From Neospora caninum Liverpool (taxonomy: Eukaryota > Apicomplexa > Conoidasida > Eucoccidiorida > Sarcocystidae): a stretch of DNA of 64,000 bases. This document shows positions 49,254-61,580 of the stretch, piece by piece. The notes beneath the pieces are model-generated. The model ran no database searches. It was not told the DNA's origin and saw only the letters and a program-made list of their open reading frames with translations. Within the stretch, counting starts at the first letter, position 1, and every line of letters starts with the position of its first letter. The position numbers and the translations under genes are program-made. Location: contig NC_018393.1 of assembly GCF_000208865.1 (NCBI RefSeq), positions 3,118,714 to 3,182,713 of the forward strand. Reading direction: 5' to 3'.

Positions 49254-50423
49254 CTATTGCATTTTCGCGGCCTGGATGTTGACGCCGATGGACTTCAAAA
49301 ATTTGGTCTGGACGCTGTCAATGACTGCATCGATGTTTTTCTTCTTCTTTATCTGGGATTTGATATCATGCTCTGCGGCATCGAGCGTCTTCTTGGCTCC
49401 AGCGTCAAGGATTTTCCTCTGAGCTGCTTCTTTTCTGAGCACATCAAAGTACTTCGTGACAACCTTCTCTATTTCTTCGGGACGTCCAGCCTTTTCCTTC
49501 GCTAATGCTTTTCTCATCATGTTGTTTACTAGTACGTACGTCTGTCCGAGACCCTCGGGGTTCGCGGTCCCAGTGGTTTGGGAACGCAATGTGATTAAAT
49601 GCACCACCAGAAAGAGAGCGATGGGGAGTACCATGATGGCAAGCATGCCTAATTGATGACTTGCAGCAGACAAGCCCATGGCGAAGAGGCCTTGCCGGAA
49701 GATCCGTCTCCACGTACTCCCGATCATGAGGTGGTGAATGATTGTGCGCATGCCTTGATCAGTCATACTCGTGTAAATGAAGGGGACACGGAACGATGCC
49801 ATTATACGCAAGATACCGCTTGATACAAAAGCTCCTCCGATGGAAAATAACAGTTGCGTAAGGTAACGGTCTCCTTCAGCTTTTTGGAGGGCAGCTTTGT
49901 TGGCAGCGACCATCACCTGTTGTGGCTCCAGCAATTTGGCAGCTTCTGCCGTTCTGGTGTCCTCAGCTTTTTTTTGTTTCTGTCTCTGGCGAGCCAAGGT
50001 CACCATTGCTCCTGCCCCAATTGACGCCCCAACAAGCATCAGTGTGAGCCCCAGAGTCGCTGCCGCAACTGGATTTTGCAACAGGTTGTCACGCCGGGAG
50101 TGGGTCCGTGTGGTACGCTTGCCACGGCGTTTCGCCGTTAAGTCTAGCGGCACGAAAGGGTCACTGTCCTGCCCATCATCTTTCTCATCATCCTCTGCTT
50201 GTGGAGATTCCACGACTTTAGTCGTCAAGGTGTCGCTGCTAGAAGCAGCCTTGGTGACGGCAAGAAAGCCACATAGTGTTCCGGCGGGATGGGAAGGGGG
50301 GCGCCGAAATACTCCCGCGTCAAAAACGTGTGATGGGCCGGTACAGCAGCCAACGATGAAGGACAAGACGACACCGAGCGCGAGGTTTCGCCCCAGGCGA
50401 AAAGGCACAAGATGGGGCGCCAT
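49254..50423 (-). CDS. Multi-pass membrane protein, function unknown
   Basis: Single exon of 389 residues starting at ATG 50423 (context ATAAATGGCG). Residues 9-27 are a hydrophobic signal peptide or first membrane segment. An acidic patch at about residues 77-88 is followed by an Arg/Lys-rich stretch (about 98-111). Three further membrane-spanning candidates lie at residues about 117-144, 188-211 and 245-279; the first and second are rich in Gly/Ala small-residue packing. The C-terminal 110 residues are hydrophilic, Lys-rich and helical, without further membrane spans. No catalytic motif is visible. It could be a secreted-then-inserted vacuolar protein or an organelle membrane protein; I do not recognise a family. 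Its codon choice looks less GC-biased than that of the giant gene. It is divergent from the gene starting at 52525. Confidence 0.75.
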   Translation of the reverse strand: MAPHLVPFRLGRNLALGVVLSFIVGCCTGPSHVFDAGVFRRPPSHPAGTLCGFLAVTKAASSSDTLTTKVVESPQAEDDEKDDGQDSDPFVPLDLTAKRRGKRTTRTHSRRDNLLQNPVAAATLGLTLMLVGASIGAGAMVTLARQRQKQKKAEDTRTAEAAKLLEPQQVMVAANKAALQKAEGDRYLTQLLFSIGGAFVSSGILRIMASFRVPFIYTSMTDQGMRTIIHHLMIGSTWRRIFRQGLFAMGLSAASHQLGMLAIMVLPIALFLVVHLITLRSQTTGTANPEGLGQTYVLVNNMMRKALAKEKAGRPEEIEKVVTKYFDVLRKEAAQRKILDAGAKKTLDAAEHDIKSQIKKKKNIDAVIDSVQTKFLKSIGVNIQAAKMQ

Positions 50424-52524
50424 TTATGATAAGCCGGTGATTGTAGAAGGAGACAGATGCACGAATGGTGAATTCCTCTGCAGACTTCGCTGCGGGGGTG
50501 ACTGACGCAGATCAGAACCAGCTCGCAAAATAGCAACGCCGTCCCCCTTCACTTTTTTAGCATTCCTTAGGCAATTCTCATGGCAAGGGAACCTGCACGC
50601 GAATTACACGCATGCGTCGCTCTTGGCTAGGATTACAAACGCGCTGGCCGTAAATGCGATCATGCAGTCGAGTTCGGGCCCAGCGTGGCAGTGGCGGGCT
50701 ATGCAAAAACTGCATAAAGGGAGCATCCCTATACAGGTAGTTTCCAATAAGCGACGCATCCAACATTTATTGAAAGTTAAGATACATGCTAGCAGGCTGT
50801 ATATATCCGGGAACTGTCACCAGAGTGCCGGAGACCGAATAAGGTCCATGCCCGCTCCCCCCGACCGCGGCGCTCGTAGTACCGGGCACGAACGAGGCGG
50901 TTTCAGTTGCCCTTTCACCAGTCCAAGCCAGGGCCGAAGGCCGCGCGGTGGGCGGCGGGTAGATTCTCGATGCCTTAGGAGTCTCCCGTTGGATAGCTAG
51001 TCGCAGTGCGTTGAGACTAAAAACCCCACGGCAGCGCTTTTATAAACCTGCTATGAGGTTACGATAGAAGAGCGTACCCTGTCACTCACAAAGCAACACA
51101 CACTGCTAAGCGTTTGAGTTCATTTTTGTTCACACTGAGTCTGCGTGAGACCCCTCTGTTGAACTATGGAGGACCGGGGCGGGCACGGCCTGTATTCGGA
51201 TGCCACGCGAGTACGCGGGTGTCCAACCCCCCGCTCTCTCTAGGTACCTCCACATGTACGAAAGAAACCACTTTACAGAGAAAAGCTGCCTTAAAGGCAC
51301 CTAATGAGAAAGGCAAACCCGTGTGCTGACCCAGGTCGCTAATTTCCTCCAAAAACGTAGAGCTACTTGGTAACCGGTTATCCCCTCGCTGGAGCATAGC
51401 CTAGCTCAACCGGGTGGTCCGTGCCGTCTTCGGGTTGTACGAACCATGGGGTACGCGGACTGAGCTGCGAGACAAAACAATCATGTGGCTACCATCTGTC
51501 TCTTCTGTAGAAACTGCAGTTGTTTCTCTCGATCACCTTTGACAGAACATCGTAATTTGAAATGCACTTAATGGTATTGCAGACATAATCTGGGCGGAAG
51601 CCAAACACATGTCAGCTTCGGTGTACACTCCGCCGCAGCCGGCACTCGCGTGCTGCATGCGCGTTTCTGCAAGACAACCTGGTTTTTGCGAGGATTTCAC
51701 CTTCCACTTCGAATATTTAAAGCATATCTCTTGTCAATTTCCATGGATGACTCCCACATTTCTCAAGCCGCCATTATTCCACTGTCTATTTTTTGCCGGG
51801 ACCTCAACCACCATTCCATGCTAACAAATCGCCAGTGCGGATCTAGCTGAGCGTCTGCTCCCGGTTGCGCTCGCTCGTCTTTACGGGGCTGCATTCTCCT
51901 TTGGGGGTCTTCAAGTTTCCTGACATTTCTTCTAGCCATTTGCTTGAAGGCCCTTGAAGTTGCGAAAAGATTCATACCTCACCAAACGTGTGTGACCACG
52001 CCCCATGGCTGGGGGTCCGACTGATTGTGTCCCCGTAAACGTCCCAACGGCGAAGAGTCGACTAGCCTGCGGTTGGCCAGACACCGTGAACCAGTGAAAC
52101 CACAATTTACTTCCGCAGAGCAGGTTTGGTTCGACCATGGGGTTTCCTTCTGTGCTCACGCAACTGAAACGGGTGATGGTCTCGCTCCCTTGAGAAGTTG
52201 CTTCTCCTTCGTCGACGAGGCCTTACACGTTTCGGCGATTTCAGCGGACCTGCTTCGCAACATGCATTCACGCACAACAAACAAAAGTAGCTGCTACTGT
52301 TTTCGACTGGATATTATTCACGGGGATACGTCTGAACAAGAACAACCACGGGCTTGGAAAGAAGAGTATTCATGGCATCGTTACAATAACAGGATGCGTT
52401 CGACTGGCGAGCACGGTTGCGTGAGAGAACGTCGCAGGCCGTACCCGGCGTTCCTGGGATGCTGTGAACCGTAGCAGTTGTCTTGAACCGGGTCTTTTGT
52501 AGTTGCTGTTAGCTGCCGGGAGCC
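50424..52524. other. Divergent intergenic region
   Basis: 2.1 kb between two genes pointing away from each other, so both promoters should lie here. Open frames are short and do not look coding. No RNA gene or mobile element is recognised. Confidence 0.5.
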
Positions 52525-55500
52525 ATGGCGGCGGCTCCTGGGAAGGTGGTAGTCGTTCCACCGCCGGTGCTAAAGAAACCGAATATTGTCATCAAGAAAC
52601 CACTTGTGCCCGTTTCTCCAGCAGCCGGCGTGAAGAAACCAGGATCCGGCGGCCCCGTGAAGCCGCCTCCCCCAAAGCCAGTATTAGTTAGCAAGAAACT
52701 CCCCGGTGAAGATGCCGGTCCCCCAGGAAAAAAACCATTTTTAAAGCCCGCGGCGAAACCTTCTGCAAACGCTAAAGCCGCTCCATCAAAATCTGTTCAG
52801 GATAATTCTGTAAAGGCGGCCAAAGCGGCGAAACAAGCTGCCAAGCCGGTCTCCAAAAAGGCAGGCGGGGCCGAACCGGGAGCGACAGGGAAAGCTAAGG
52901 CTGCCAAGGCTGGTGCCACAGCAAAGACGACTTCTTCTGGAGGTTTTTTTTCGCGCATGTTCCGTCGAAAGAAGGATGAAGCTCCCGAGGAGCAGCCGAA
53001 GCCTGTTGTGGTGAAACCTGTCCCAAAATTCGAGAAGGTTCAGCCCCGCAAATTTGTCGGCAAGAAGTTAGGAACAGGTTCGCCGACGGCGAAAGCTTTC
53101 CAACCACGGTTTGGGAAAGCCGACGGTTCTCCGTCTGCAAGTCCAAAATTCGGCCTAGCAGCTGATGATCTCTGTGCTGGTGCCGGGCCAAAGCTCAAAG
53201 CGTCTGAAACTCCACCGGCAGTGAAAGCACTCGGCTCTTCGGCCCCTCCAGGTGGCCCTAAGCCGCCTGCGGTTTCACCGAAGCCTCCGGTTGGGCTCCC
53301 TCCGCTCAAAGCGCCCAAGGGTCTGGGTGCAAAGGAGGCGACGGATGGCAAAGGGCCGGGGCCTTCGCCTGGCGGTCTAAAGCCGGGGCTGCCAAAGATT
53401 CTGCCTAAAAAGCCTCCTGCGGCGCCAGGCTTGGAGAAGAAACTGGAGGTTAAAAAAGTGGAAATTGTTCCGAAAAAACTGCCCAGCGCATCCGAGAAGG
53501 CGAAAGGTAAATCTGAGGAGATACGAGCAACAGTGTGTCCGACACCTTTCACGGCAGTCAAGGAGGTAGAGCCGGGTTTGAAAGTGAATCTCCTTTCACA
53601 AGCTCAAGCAACTACCGTGTTGGTTCAGATGTTTGATTGCTTGGGTATTTCCACATGCTGCGCTTGCATGGCGGTGCATGCTGTCAAGGTTCTCTCCCTC
53701 TTACCAGTAGCCTCTATTCTGTTTCGAAAGCGTGATCTGCCGTGGAATACCCGTATTGATTGACGTCGATGGAGCTGCTGCCGTATTGCTGAAGGTTTGT
53801 TGAGGACACCACAGCTGATTTCATCCCTCCCTGCATCGTTCTCCTTTCAGTTCTCGTCGCACCGGCACTCTTTGTTGGTCTCTCTTTTGTGACGTCAGCC
53901 CACAGCTATCGGGGCTAATTGATTGAGCGGTATTCCCAGCAGAGGCCCACGTGATGTGCCACTGTCGCGTACTGTAGAATTGCTGCTTTTTGCAATGTCA
54001 GAGGGAGGTCAGGCGAGCTCCTCCTTGCATGCCATTCATACCGTAGCCGATGTTTGTTTCCCTGTCCTTTTTCCGCTCTGCATATTCAGAGTCTGGAAAG
54101 GAGCCGCCACCAGGAAAGTCGTCAGAGGGCAGCAAGACAGACGCAAAATCAAGTGGGGCAGAAAACGATGGGAAAAAACCCTCGCCAGTCGGCCTTGGGA
54201 AGCAAAGAGAAGCTCTCAAAGGAGCACCGGCTCCAAAGCGTACATTGGCTGACCTCTTAGCGAAGGGCTCCGCGGCAGCAGCCGAGCCCGCTGAAAAGGA
54301 TAACTCCCTAGTTGGAAAGGTGAAGTCCTTTCTAGGAGGGAACCCTCAATATATACCAGAAGATGAGAAGGATCTGAAATCGCCGGATGTCTCCGAAGAT
54401 GTACTCAACCTCGTTCGGGAAGGTGTTGAAGCCTCTCCTGCAGAACAAAACGCTATCAAGAATGCCGTCCGGGCAGTCTACGGTAAGAGGACAACACTGG
54501 GCAATTTAACGGAGGCTAGACCAATCGCAGCTGGGGCTCAAGTGTAGGGCGAGCACCTCGTGGCAGATAGGTGCCATCTTCATTCTTCCGCGTCCTTTCC
54601 CAGTGCATTTCACGCGACGAATTTGGGAGCAGAGCAAACAACTCTTTACGGTGTGTCTAGAGACTCACTTCTTCCGGTACATGGGTCTATGCTTCTCCGG
54701 ACGCCAGGCATGGAAATCGCAACCCGCCGCGTGCGCGATTTTTTGGCTGCGGAGTGGACTACCCGGCGCGCAGAGCTTATCGACGGCAAACTGGGGCCCG
54801 AACCTGTGGCCAAAGAGGTTCAAAAAGATAATCCGAAAGTTGTCGAAGCGCGAGACTGGATCGCTGTCGCTCAGGAGATTAAAGGTGATCATTTTTATGG
54901 TTTTGGCCCAAGCGGCCGTGGGCGTCACACTCACGCGGGGTCCAGCAGACATAGGATTATCAACGCAGGTGCCCCAGGTCTCATAAACATTTATCTGCAA
55001 TTCTAGTTCCGTGTTTCAGCCAGAGGTATGATTTCGCAGGAGGGCCCACACGTATATCACTACTGTTTGAGCTCCACGATTGCAAGTGTCGTAGAAATAT
55101 GATGTGGCATACGAACATCTGTGCATTACGTATGTTCGTGGGTCTGTATTATTTTTCATTCGTGGCGCAATCTCATGGGACAAAACTGTTCCAAGCGAGT
55201 TACGCGGCGTGATGCGATCGCTGTTCTTTACCGTTTCGCGACTCATGTCTTTCGTACTTGTTTAGCGAGCGCTGTCGCTGTTCGGACTGCGCTGGAAAAT
55301 CTGAAGAAAGAGAAGGAACGCGCTTTTCAAGATCTCTTAAACGCGCCATTCAAGGACTCCGCCAAGTTTAGATCTCTGGCGGAACCGGTCATCAGCGCAA
55401 TCCAAGAGAGGCCAGAGACGGCCTCGTTGAGTTCCCGAGCCATACAAGCAGAACTAGCAGATGTCGTGGGTAAGGAACGTTAACGTGTGCTGCTCGCTCT

Positions 55501-58500
55501 TATTTCGTGACTTGTATAAATTGATCTGATTCGACTGTGAGTGTCCGGCACCGAGTGTTCCAGAGTATTTGTAAAACTTCTTCACAGTGCGTACACATGC
55601 TCGGAACAACAAACTATATTCTCGTTCTTTGTATCATTTTCTCTTGCCTGTACCAAACGTCACGGGGAAATCTCTGACTGCTACGCCAACGCGCCAAGGG
55701 CAAAGACTCACGCCTTTTATAGTGAAACAGCAGAGAATGGCGTCTCGCACTCCCCTGTTGTTACACCTTCAGTGTCCCCTGACTGCTACACGGCCGAAGC
55801 TGGCCCTGTGGCTTGAAAACTGGAGTCATGTGGTGCCACGGATTTACTTCTGTACAGAAGTTATCCCGTTCTATTTTCTAGATAGAAGTGCAAGTATTAC
55901 GCCGTAATGGACAATCCAGAAGAGTCGCGATTCCTTTGTCTTCTACCGCCACATCAAACAGTGCGTAAAGCACACTGTATATGCAGACCTTGCTACAGCG
56001 ACTGCTTCCTCGGGATCTGCATGTCTTCCTGAGCAGTCCGCCAGGAGCGTGTTTTGTATCTACGTTACTGCAGGAGCTGACGTTCGTGCGCATTGAGCGC
56101 GTCGAATATGACTGAATCAGGTTTCTGTCTGTTTCATTCATGTGTTCTCCGTTGTTGCTCGGATTCCACTTTGTACACTTCCTACCAGTTCTGTGTGTGG
56201 CTCCTCTTTGTAAATCACAGCGCACCATCAGGCTGTCACCGATCTGAAGGCTTATCTCGAGAAAGAGCCAAACATCGCCCGGTCCATCGTCGATGCGTAC
56301 AAGTTCAAAGCGCAGCCAGCGGCAGGCGCGAAGGCGCCGACTGCAGGCGCCGCACGGGGGCCTACGGGCACCGCGGGCGGCGTGAAAGTCACAAGCGCTG
56401 TCGGAGGCGCGAAATTCAGGACCGCGGCAGCTGGGCGTCCCGGTTTCGATAAGGTGGGCACGGCGAGCTCTCGGGCGCTTGGAGGCGGAGCCGTGAAGCG
56501 TCTCGGGGCAAAAGGGCGAGGACCGCAACCCAAGGAGTCTTTGAATACGATGGCGGAAAAGCTCTTCAATGAGGCGATGACGGCTCTCACTGCAGCCTTT
56601 GGGGAAAAGTATAGGGCAGCTATCCTCATTGGCGTTGTCCATGAGCTTGAATCAAGTAAGGCAAAGACGTAAGAAGAGGCCATCGGTTGTACCTTGGTCT
56701 GTTCGGATTAGGACATAGAGGCGATCCAAAGGGGTACTCGGGTCCACGCAAAAGCACAACAAGCTCCATTTTCACACTCAGCGGCACAATCTAACGCCGA
56801 CTGGCAATGCGCTCTGATCGGTGCCTGGCAACAGCGGCCCTGGACACGGCTGGCCACTGAGAAGTATTGAACCATGTCTGAACGATCAAATCGAGCTCGG
56901 CTTTTCTCATTCGTGGTGCTTCTCCGTAGGGCATCAAGCTTGTGGGCAGCTTTTTTCGTGCTTCACCCGATGACGCCAGTTGAAGTAGCCGTTCTTCCGT
57001 CGCTCAGATTACCGCGCGTGTGTAGCCGCCACATGGCATGGGAACACCCTACCGATCACGGTGTCAGGAGATCCCTTGCCGATTTCTTTTGTCTGCAATA
57101 TCCTGGTGCTCCAACAGCTCTGACAATTCCAAAAGGCACCTGCTGGCTTGCTGACATCCTCCTCACGGCGGATAAAACAACGGGTATCTTTGACCACCAT
57201 CAAGTCCTCACCTACATGTTCGGATTCTTTGACTCGACCAGCTACTTGCGGTTTCGCGAGTGCAGCAAGCTCACACATCGCGCCGTTGAGATGGACCTTG
57301 ACAAGCGTCTCTACCATCTTCCACTGCAGACTCAAAGCGCGCTAACGGACATAGGATACTGTAAGGCGACTGACGAGTATCCGGTAGCTTTGTCAATTTT
57401 TGCACAACGAAGCTTCTGTACAGACCAGACACGTCGCCGCGCCCATGGCAGATGCTGTTCGCACGGCCGGAAAAGCCTTGAATTTGACTGGACTATTGCA
57501 GTTCTCCGAATGCTCAAATGTTCTGCGCTCTGACGCTTTTTTCAAGAATTGCCCGTACTTTTGATGACCTGCGTTCTCGCGAATTCCGGCTGTCTCTTGC
57601 GCCTCACAATCCCGTTGCGAAAAGAGACTTCCTCTTCTGTGCTATTCAGGTTGTTGCGTAGCGCTTGTTTGTTCGTTCGCTGTTCAGTCTATCATGCGGT
57701 TAGTTTCTTCTGTCGGGCCGCAGCACGGCTTGCACCTCTGGATCGCATGAAGTACCTTCCGCCTTCAGTTCTCAAGGCGGCCGAGTGGATGGTGCCGGTG
57801 TCGCGTGATGCACTGCGTTCGCACGTATTCGTTTCCCTCGATCGGCTTCCACACGACATGATTAGCTTGGCTGAAGCTGAGAGGCCGCTGCCTCATTTGT
57901 GGAGAAAAAGCCAGTGAGTTGCCAGTGGATGGCGTAGAAATCGACACACAGTGAGGACACTGGTCCAGAACGACACAGCATAAAACTCAGCATATTTAAG
58001 TTGCGAAAATGTATCTGTATGTGCATGCAGGAGCACGCATGTATACACGTGTTTCTGGCACCTCTGCAAGCATCTTGCTCGAAGATTGAGCTGAGTGCTG
58101 TTATGAACGGCGCGGTCACTAGTCATGTCATTCGCAAGAAGTGTGTGTCCCTCATTTTTGCTCTCAAGTTTGGCACAGTCTGCCGTAGTTACTGCTGAGG
58201 TTCCGCTCTGTTTTGTGTCCGACAGTTCCAAAGTGGATCCTCTCGGCAAGGCGATCTCGACTGAGATTGACCTGCATGACTTCATCTCAGAGTACCGCCA
58301 ACGCGTCAGTGTTGTTCGAGACGAGATCGTTTGGCAACATCCTGTCGACGACCTTGACGAGGATTCAGTCTGCGCACTTGTTCAACATGTGAGTGACTTC
58401 TATCATCGCAAATAGATGTGGGCAAGGGACGGGCACGCAATGCGAGAAGCACACATCTGAACCACAACCGGTGGTGCGCCCATAAGAGACTGCCAGCAAT

Positions 58501-59671
58501 TGTGCCGACCGGGTACAAAGCTTCGGCAGGAGTCAATAGGCGGTCAAGAAAATATCTCTCACGACACATGAAAACGCTATTTCCTGTGGCAAAAAGTTCA
58601 TTCTAGAAAAAATGTTCTCGTGTACAGATAGATTTGATATGCAAGAGATGGTAGCACTCCAGTGACACACATTTCAAAACAGTGCGGACAGGACGTCGGG
58701 GACCGATCAAAGGCGCGATGTGCTGGACACGTGTGATCGGCTGTACAGAATGAGTAAATTTCGCGAGAAAATGCGCTAGTCAATATTTGAAGACTTTAGA
58801 ATATTCATGAGGAAAGACCTCTCGGCTTAGGTTATAGGTTGCTCCACCTGATACAGGTTGGGGATCCTCGGCAAAATTTAGTGGACTCGTTTTCAAATTT
58901 CGTCGGTCTCCCGAGGCGCTTTCTAGCTCTCGCTGCGAACACCTCAGCTGCCATCGTTAGAGAATGTCAGCATACCCGCGGAGGGCATTTCCACATCGTA
59001 GTTCGTGGCAGACCATGTGCATTTTTGCGTTAGCCGAACAGATATCCTTGTCTTCTGTGTGCTGCTGGGGGCGTGCAGCTGTTCAAGATATTGAAGCAGA
59101 TCGCCGAACGGCACAACGGCTTTTGTTTATTCCGGCGAAGTGAATATCTTATAAACACAGATATTCACATCACACATCGCATCTGGCTCCAGTGCGTCGT
59201 CTCATGGGGTGGTGTGTTGGAGGTGCCGGAATCTATGAAAAGACTCTACTTAACAATTTCTGACAATTTCTCCTGGGATGGCTGAGTGCAGCTGAGTTGC
59301 CCCTGGCTTCTTCAGAACGGGGGGGAAAGGTGTCGCTTGGAAAGGGCGCTTTTCGGTCAGGGACTCCGCAGGAAAACATGCGTGGCGTTATACGTGTCCT
59401 TTCTCCTTTTCGACAAGGGGCCACGGCGTTTCAATCGTGCATGATACATGAACACACCATGGTCTATCAGCGCCTGCGTCACAGTTCAGTGTACGCTCCA
59501 CGTGGTGCCAACATCATTAGCTTACGGCAACATCGGCTCTCAGTGGATTACCACTTCCGGCCAGCGAAACAGTCACTTGGATCCCGTTGTCGACCTTATG
59601 GATCACTTCTGCAACCACCCCCCGTGTTCAAAAAGCGCGAACAGGCAATTCTGGGCCCAACGTGGGTTTAA
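52525..59671 (+). CDS. Lys/Pro/Ala-rich protein with helical C-terminal segments, unrecognised
   Basis: Eleven-exon model of 3,483 nt and 1,160 residues: 52525-53506, 54090-54482, 54708-54884, 55266-55469, 56221-56655, 56980-57360, 57724-57913, 58226-58388, 58857-58997, 59079-59139, 59316-59671. Phases agree throughout. The ATG at 52525 has good context (AGCCATGG). Residues 1-328 are low complexity: Lys, Pro, Ala and Gly in K-K-P, P-K-P-P and A-K-A-A patterns, with one G-F-F-S-R-M-F-R-R-K-K basic segment near 143. Residues about 330-730 hold separate helical blocks, one or two per exon, with Ala/Gly/Pro linkers. Residues 731-1022 are more ordered and have normal composition. No signal peptide, membrane segment or known domain is visible; a basic scaffold or cytoskeletal protein is possible. 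The last two exons are the least certain, and an alternative frame exists at 59448-59795. Confidence 0.6.
54090..54482 (+). other. Exon 2 of the unrecognised 1,160-residue gene
   Basis: Acceptor ATTCAG and donor GTAAGA. It starts and ends in phase 1. It encodes the end of the Lys/Pro-rich region and a helical block (D-V-L-N-L-V-R-E-G-V to N-A-V-R-A-V-Y). Confidence 0.7.
56980..57360 (+). other. Exon 6 of the unrecognised gene: start of the ordered domain
   Basis: Residues about 731-858. The composition is normal rather than Lys/Pro-rich, with several aromatic and histidine residues (H-M-A-W-E-H, F-D-H-H, Y-M-F-G-F-F). It looks like the beginning of a globular domain that continues through exons 7-9. 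The acceptor at 56979 is preceded by a T-rich tract. Confidence 0.6.
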
Positions 59672-61580
59672 CGCTTGGTGGAACCGGTGTCTTTCTCAGG
59701 GATTCGGGCACTGGAGGAGCACTTTGGAAGAGCCCCGGGAAACCGCCCTCGGATTTCCCTTAGTAGAGGGCAAAGCAGTGATTCTGTTTGTATGAAAAAA
59801 CTGGGTAACACGAACCTTCGTTTTTGGCGCATAACGACAATATCACATTCAGCAGGCATAGCAAGCCGAATCTAACATTTCACGATATCAACAATGAACC
59901 ACTGTTGTGTTTCCACTCCTGAAGCAACATCCTGTAAAGCGGATGGACCGTTCGGTGATGTTTGTCACACCCCTGCAAGTGACCTATTAAGTACTACATA
60001 GATTCCCTGTTAACCTCCATTCTTCTTTAGCTTCCACAATGTTAGTCAGCTGCCTCACGAAAAAACTGTGTGGCCGACACCGCCGAGCACATGCTGACGT
60101 TGGTAACGTGTGGAAAAAACGCCTCCCGACGGACAAAAAATTTCATGCACCCGATGAATCGGGTTCTCACCCAACACTACAGGCCTGTTGTGCGATATAA
60201 ACATCGGTGATTGTCGCCGTCGTAGGCTAATTCCCAAGCGGCACTGCGTAGGACCATGAAACTATCTTTTTACGAGCTCTTACAAAACCTCCATGCGTGA
60301 GAGGTTTGAGTCAGCTCAATGTCAACCCTCAACATAGAGGTCGGAACGTCCACTCCTAAGTAGTCAATCTCTAGCAAGCGGGCACGCGGGTTTGCTCGTC
60401 ATCAGACGTACGTTGCATGACTCCTTACGTATGCACCTGCAGAAAACTTCGAAAACCTTGGGATCGACACGCGATACACGGCTATCTATCATCGCTGTAA
60501 CTGCAACTAGAACTAAACGGCCTATATTGTTCCATACAAGCATAATCACTTCACGGACGCTACACAAACGCAGCAACATTATCCAAGTGACCAGCAGTTA
60601 TCGAGCTCTACTCAACCATTGCCCACGCCAGACACTTCCAGAGAACCAGGAAGAACATAAACAGACCGAAGAGGGTCTAAAAGGTATCCACGAGTACGAT
60701 GATAAACCAAAATGAAGTACAGAATATCCTGTTAGAAATACGTCGCGGAAAATTCCACCACATGGTTGGGTGCGAAGGTGGTAGCATATGCCCTTGGAGA
60801 AAGCATATGGATTAACAGCAATACCACGACCCTAGTCTAATCGACTTGGTACCCGACGCTCATGAAGACTGAGAGCTAAAAATGCTCCATGAGCATATAT
60901 GCTAAGCTGTACGAAAATAATTTGCACAGACTCGTCGAACGTTCAGCAACTAGAACAACGATCAAGCATCGTGACTGCTTATAAGGCGATCACCTTGTCT
61001 CACGGGTGGTTGCCCTGGTGTACGTAGGAAACCAACCAGGACGATGCCGTAGTTCTTGAGGCTTTTCCTACCTCAAGCGTACCGGTAGCATGAGGCACAG
61101 CAACAGGACGGGTCGTGGGTATACGTTATGCAGTACAATGGCAGGGCCTGACCGCGCTCGAAGACGACGAACTCGATGCTGTCAACCACGCCTCCTTTCG
61201 TTCTGTTTTCCGCCATCACTGCCGAAAGCAAAGCGCAAAAGGCAGGAAAATGGAAACACACGCGAAATTATGTTAAGCATCGGGCCACTCGTCCACACGT
61301 CTAGAACCTTTCCGCAAACGAACTAGTGAAAGGTTCTACACGTGCCGAGCAGCACGTGCTCTGGGACGGCGTCTCTCCCTACCCCCATGGAGCAGCGGCA
61401 CACAGCTCCCAGGGGAATGTGATGGAAGGCATTGTTGAATACTTCGACGCCACAGCATGTATGGGGCTTCACACTCTCTGTTGAGCAAGGCTACTCGGGT
61501 ACCTCAACGGGGGCGCTATTAATCGTTGCCTATTTCCACAACGGGCAAAAATCATATAGCACACAGTGGGACAGCGACAT
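59672..61580. other. Convergent intergenic spacer
   Basis: 1.9 kb between the 3' ends of the unrecognised + gene and the PARP gene on -. No coding frame, repeat or RNA gene is recognised. Both 3' untranslated regions should lie here. Confidence 0.5.

Noticed and set aside
55541..55907. A possible extra exon between exons 4 and 5 of the unrecognised + gene
   Set aside because: Exon 4 joins directly to the exon at 56221 in phase. Frames here lack consistent acceptor and donor pairs.
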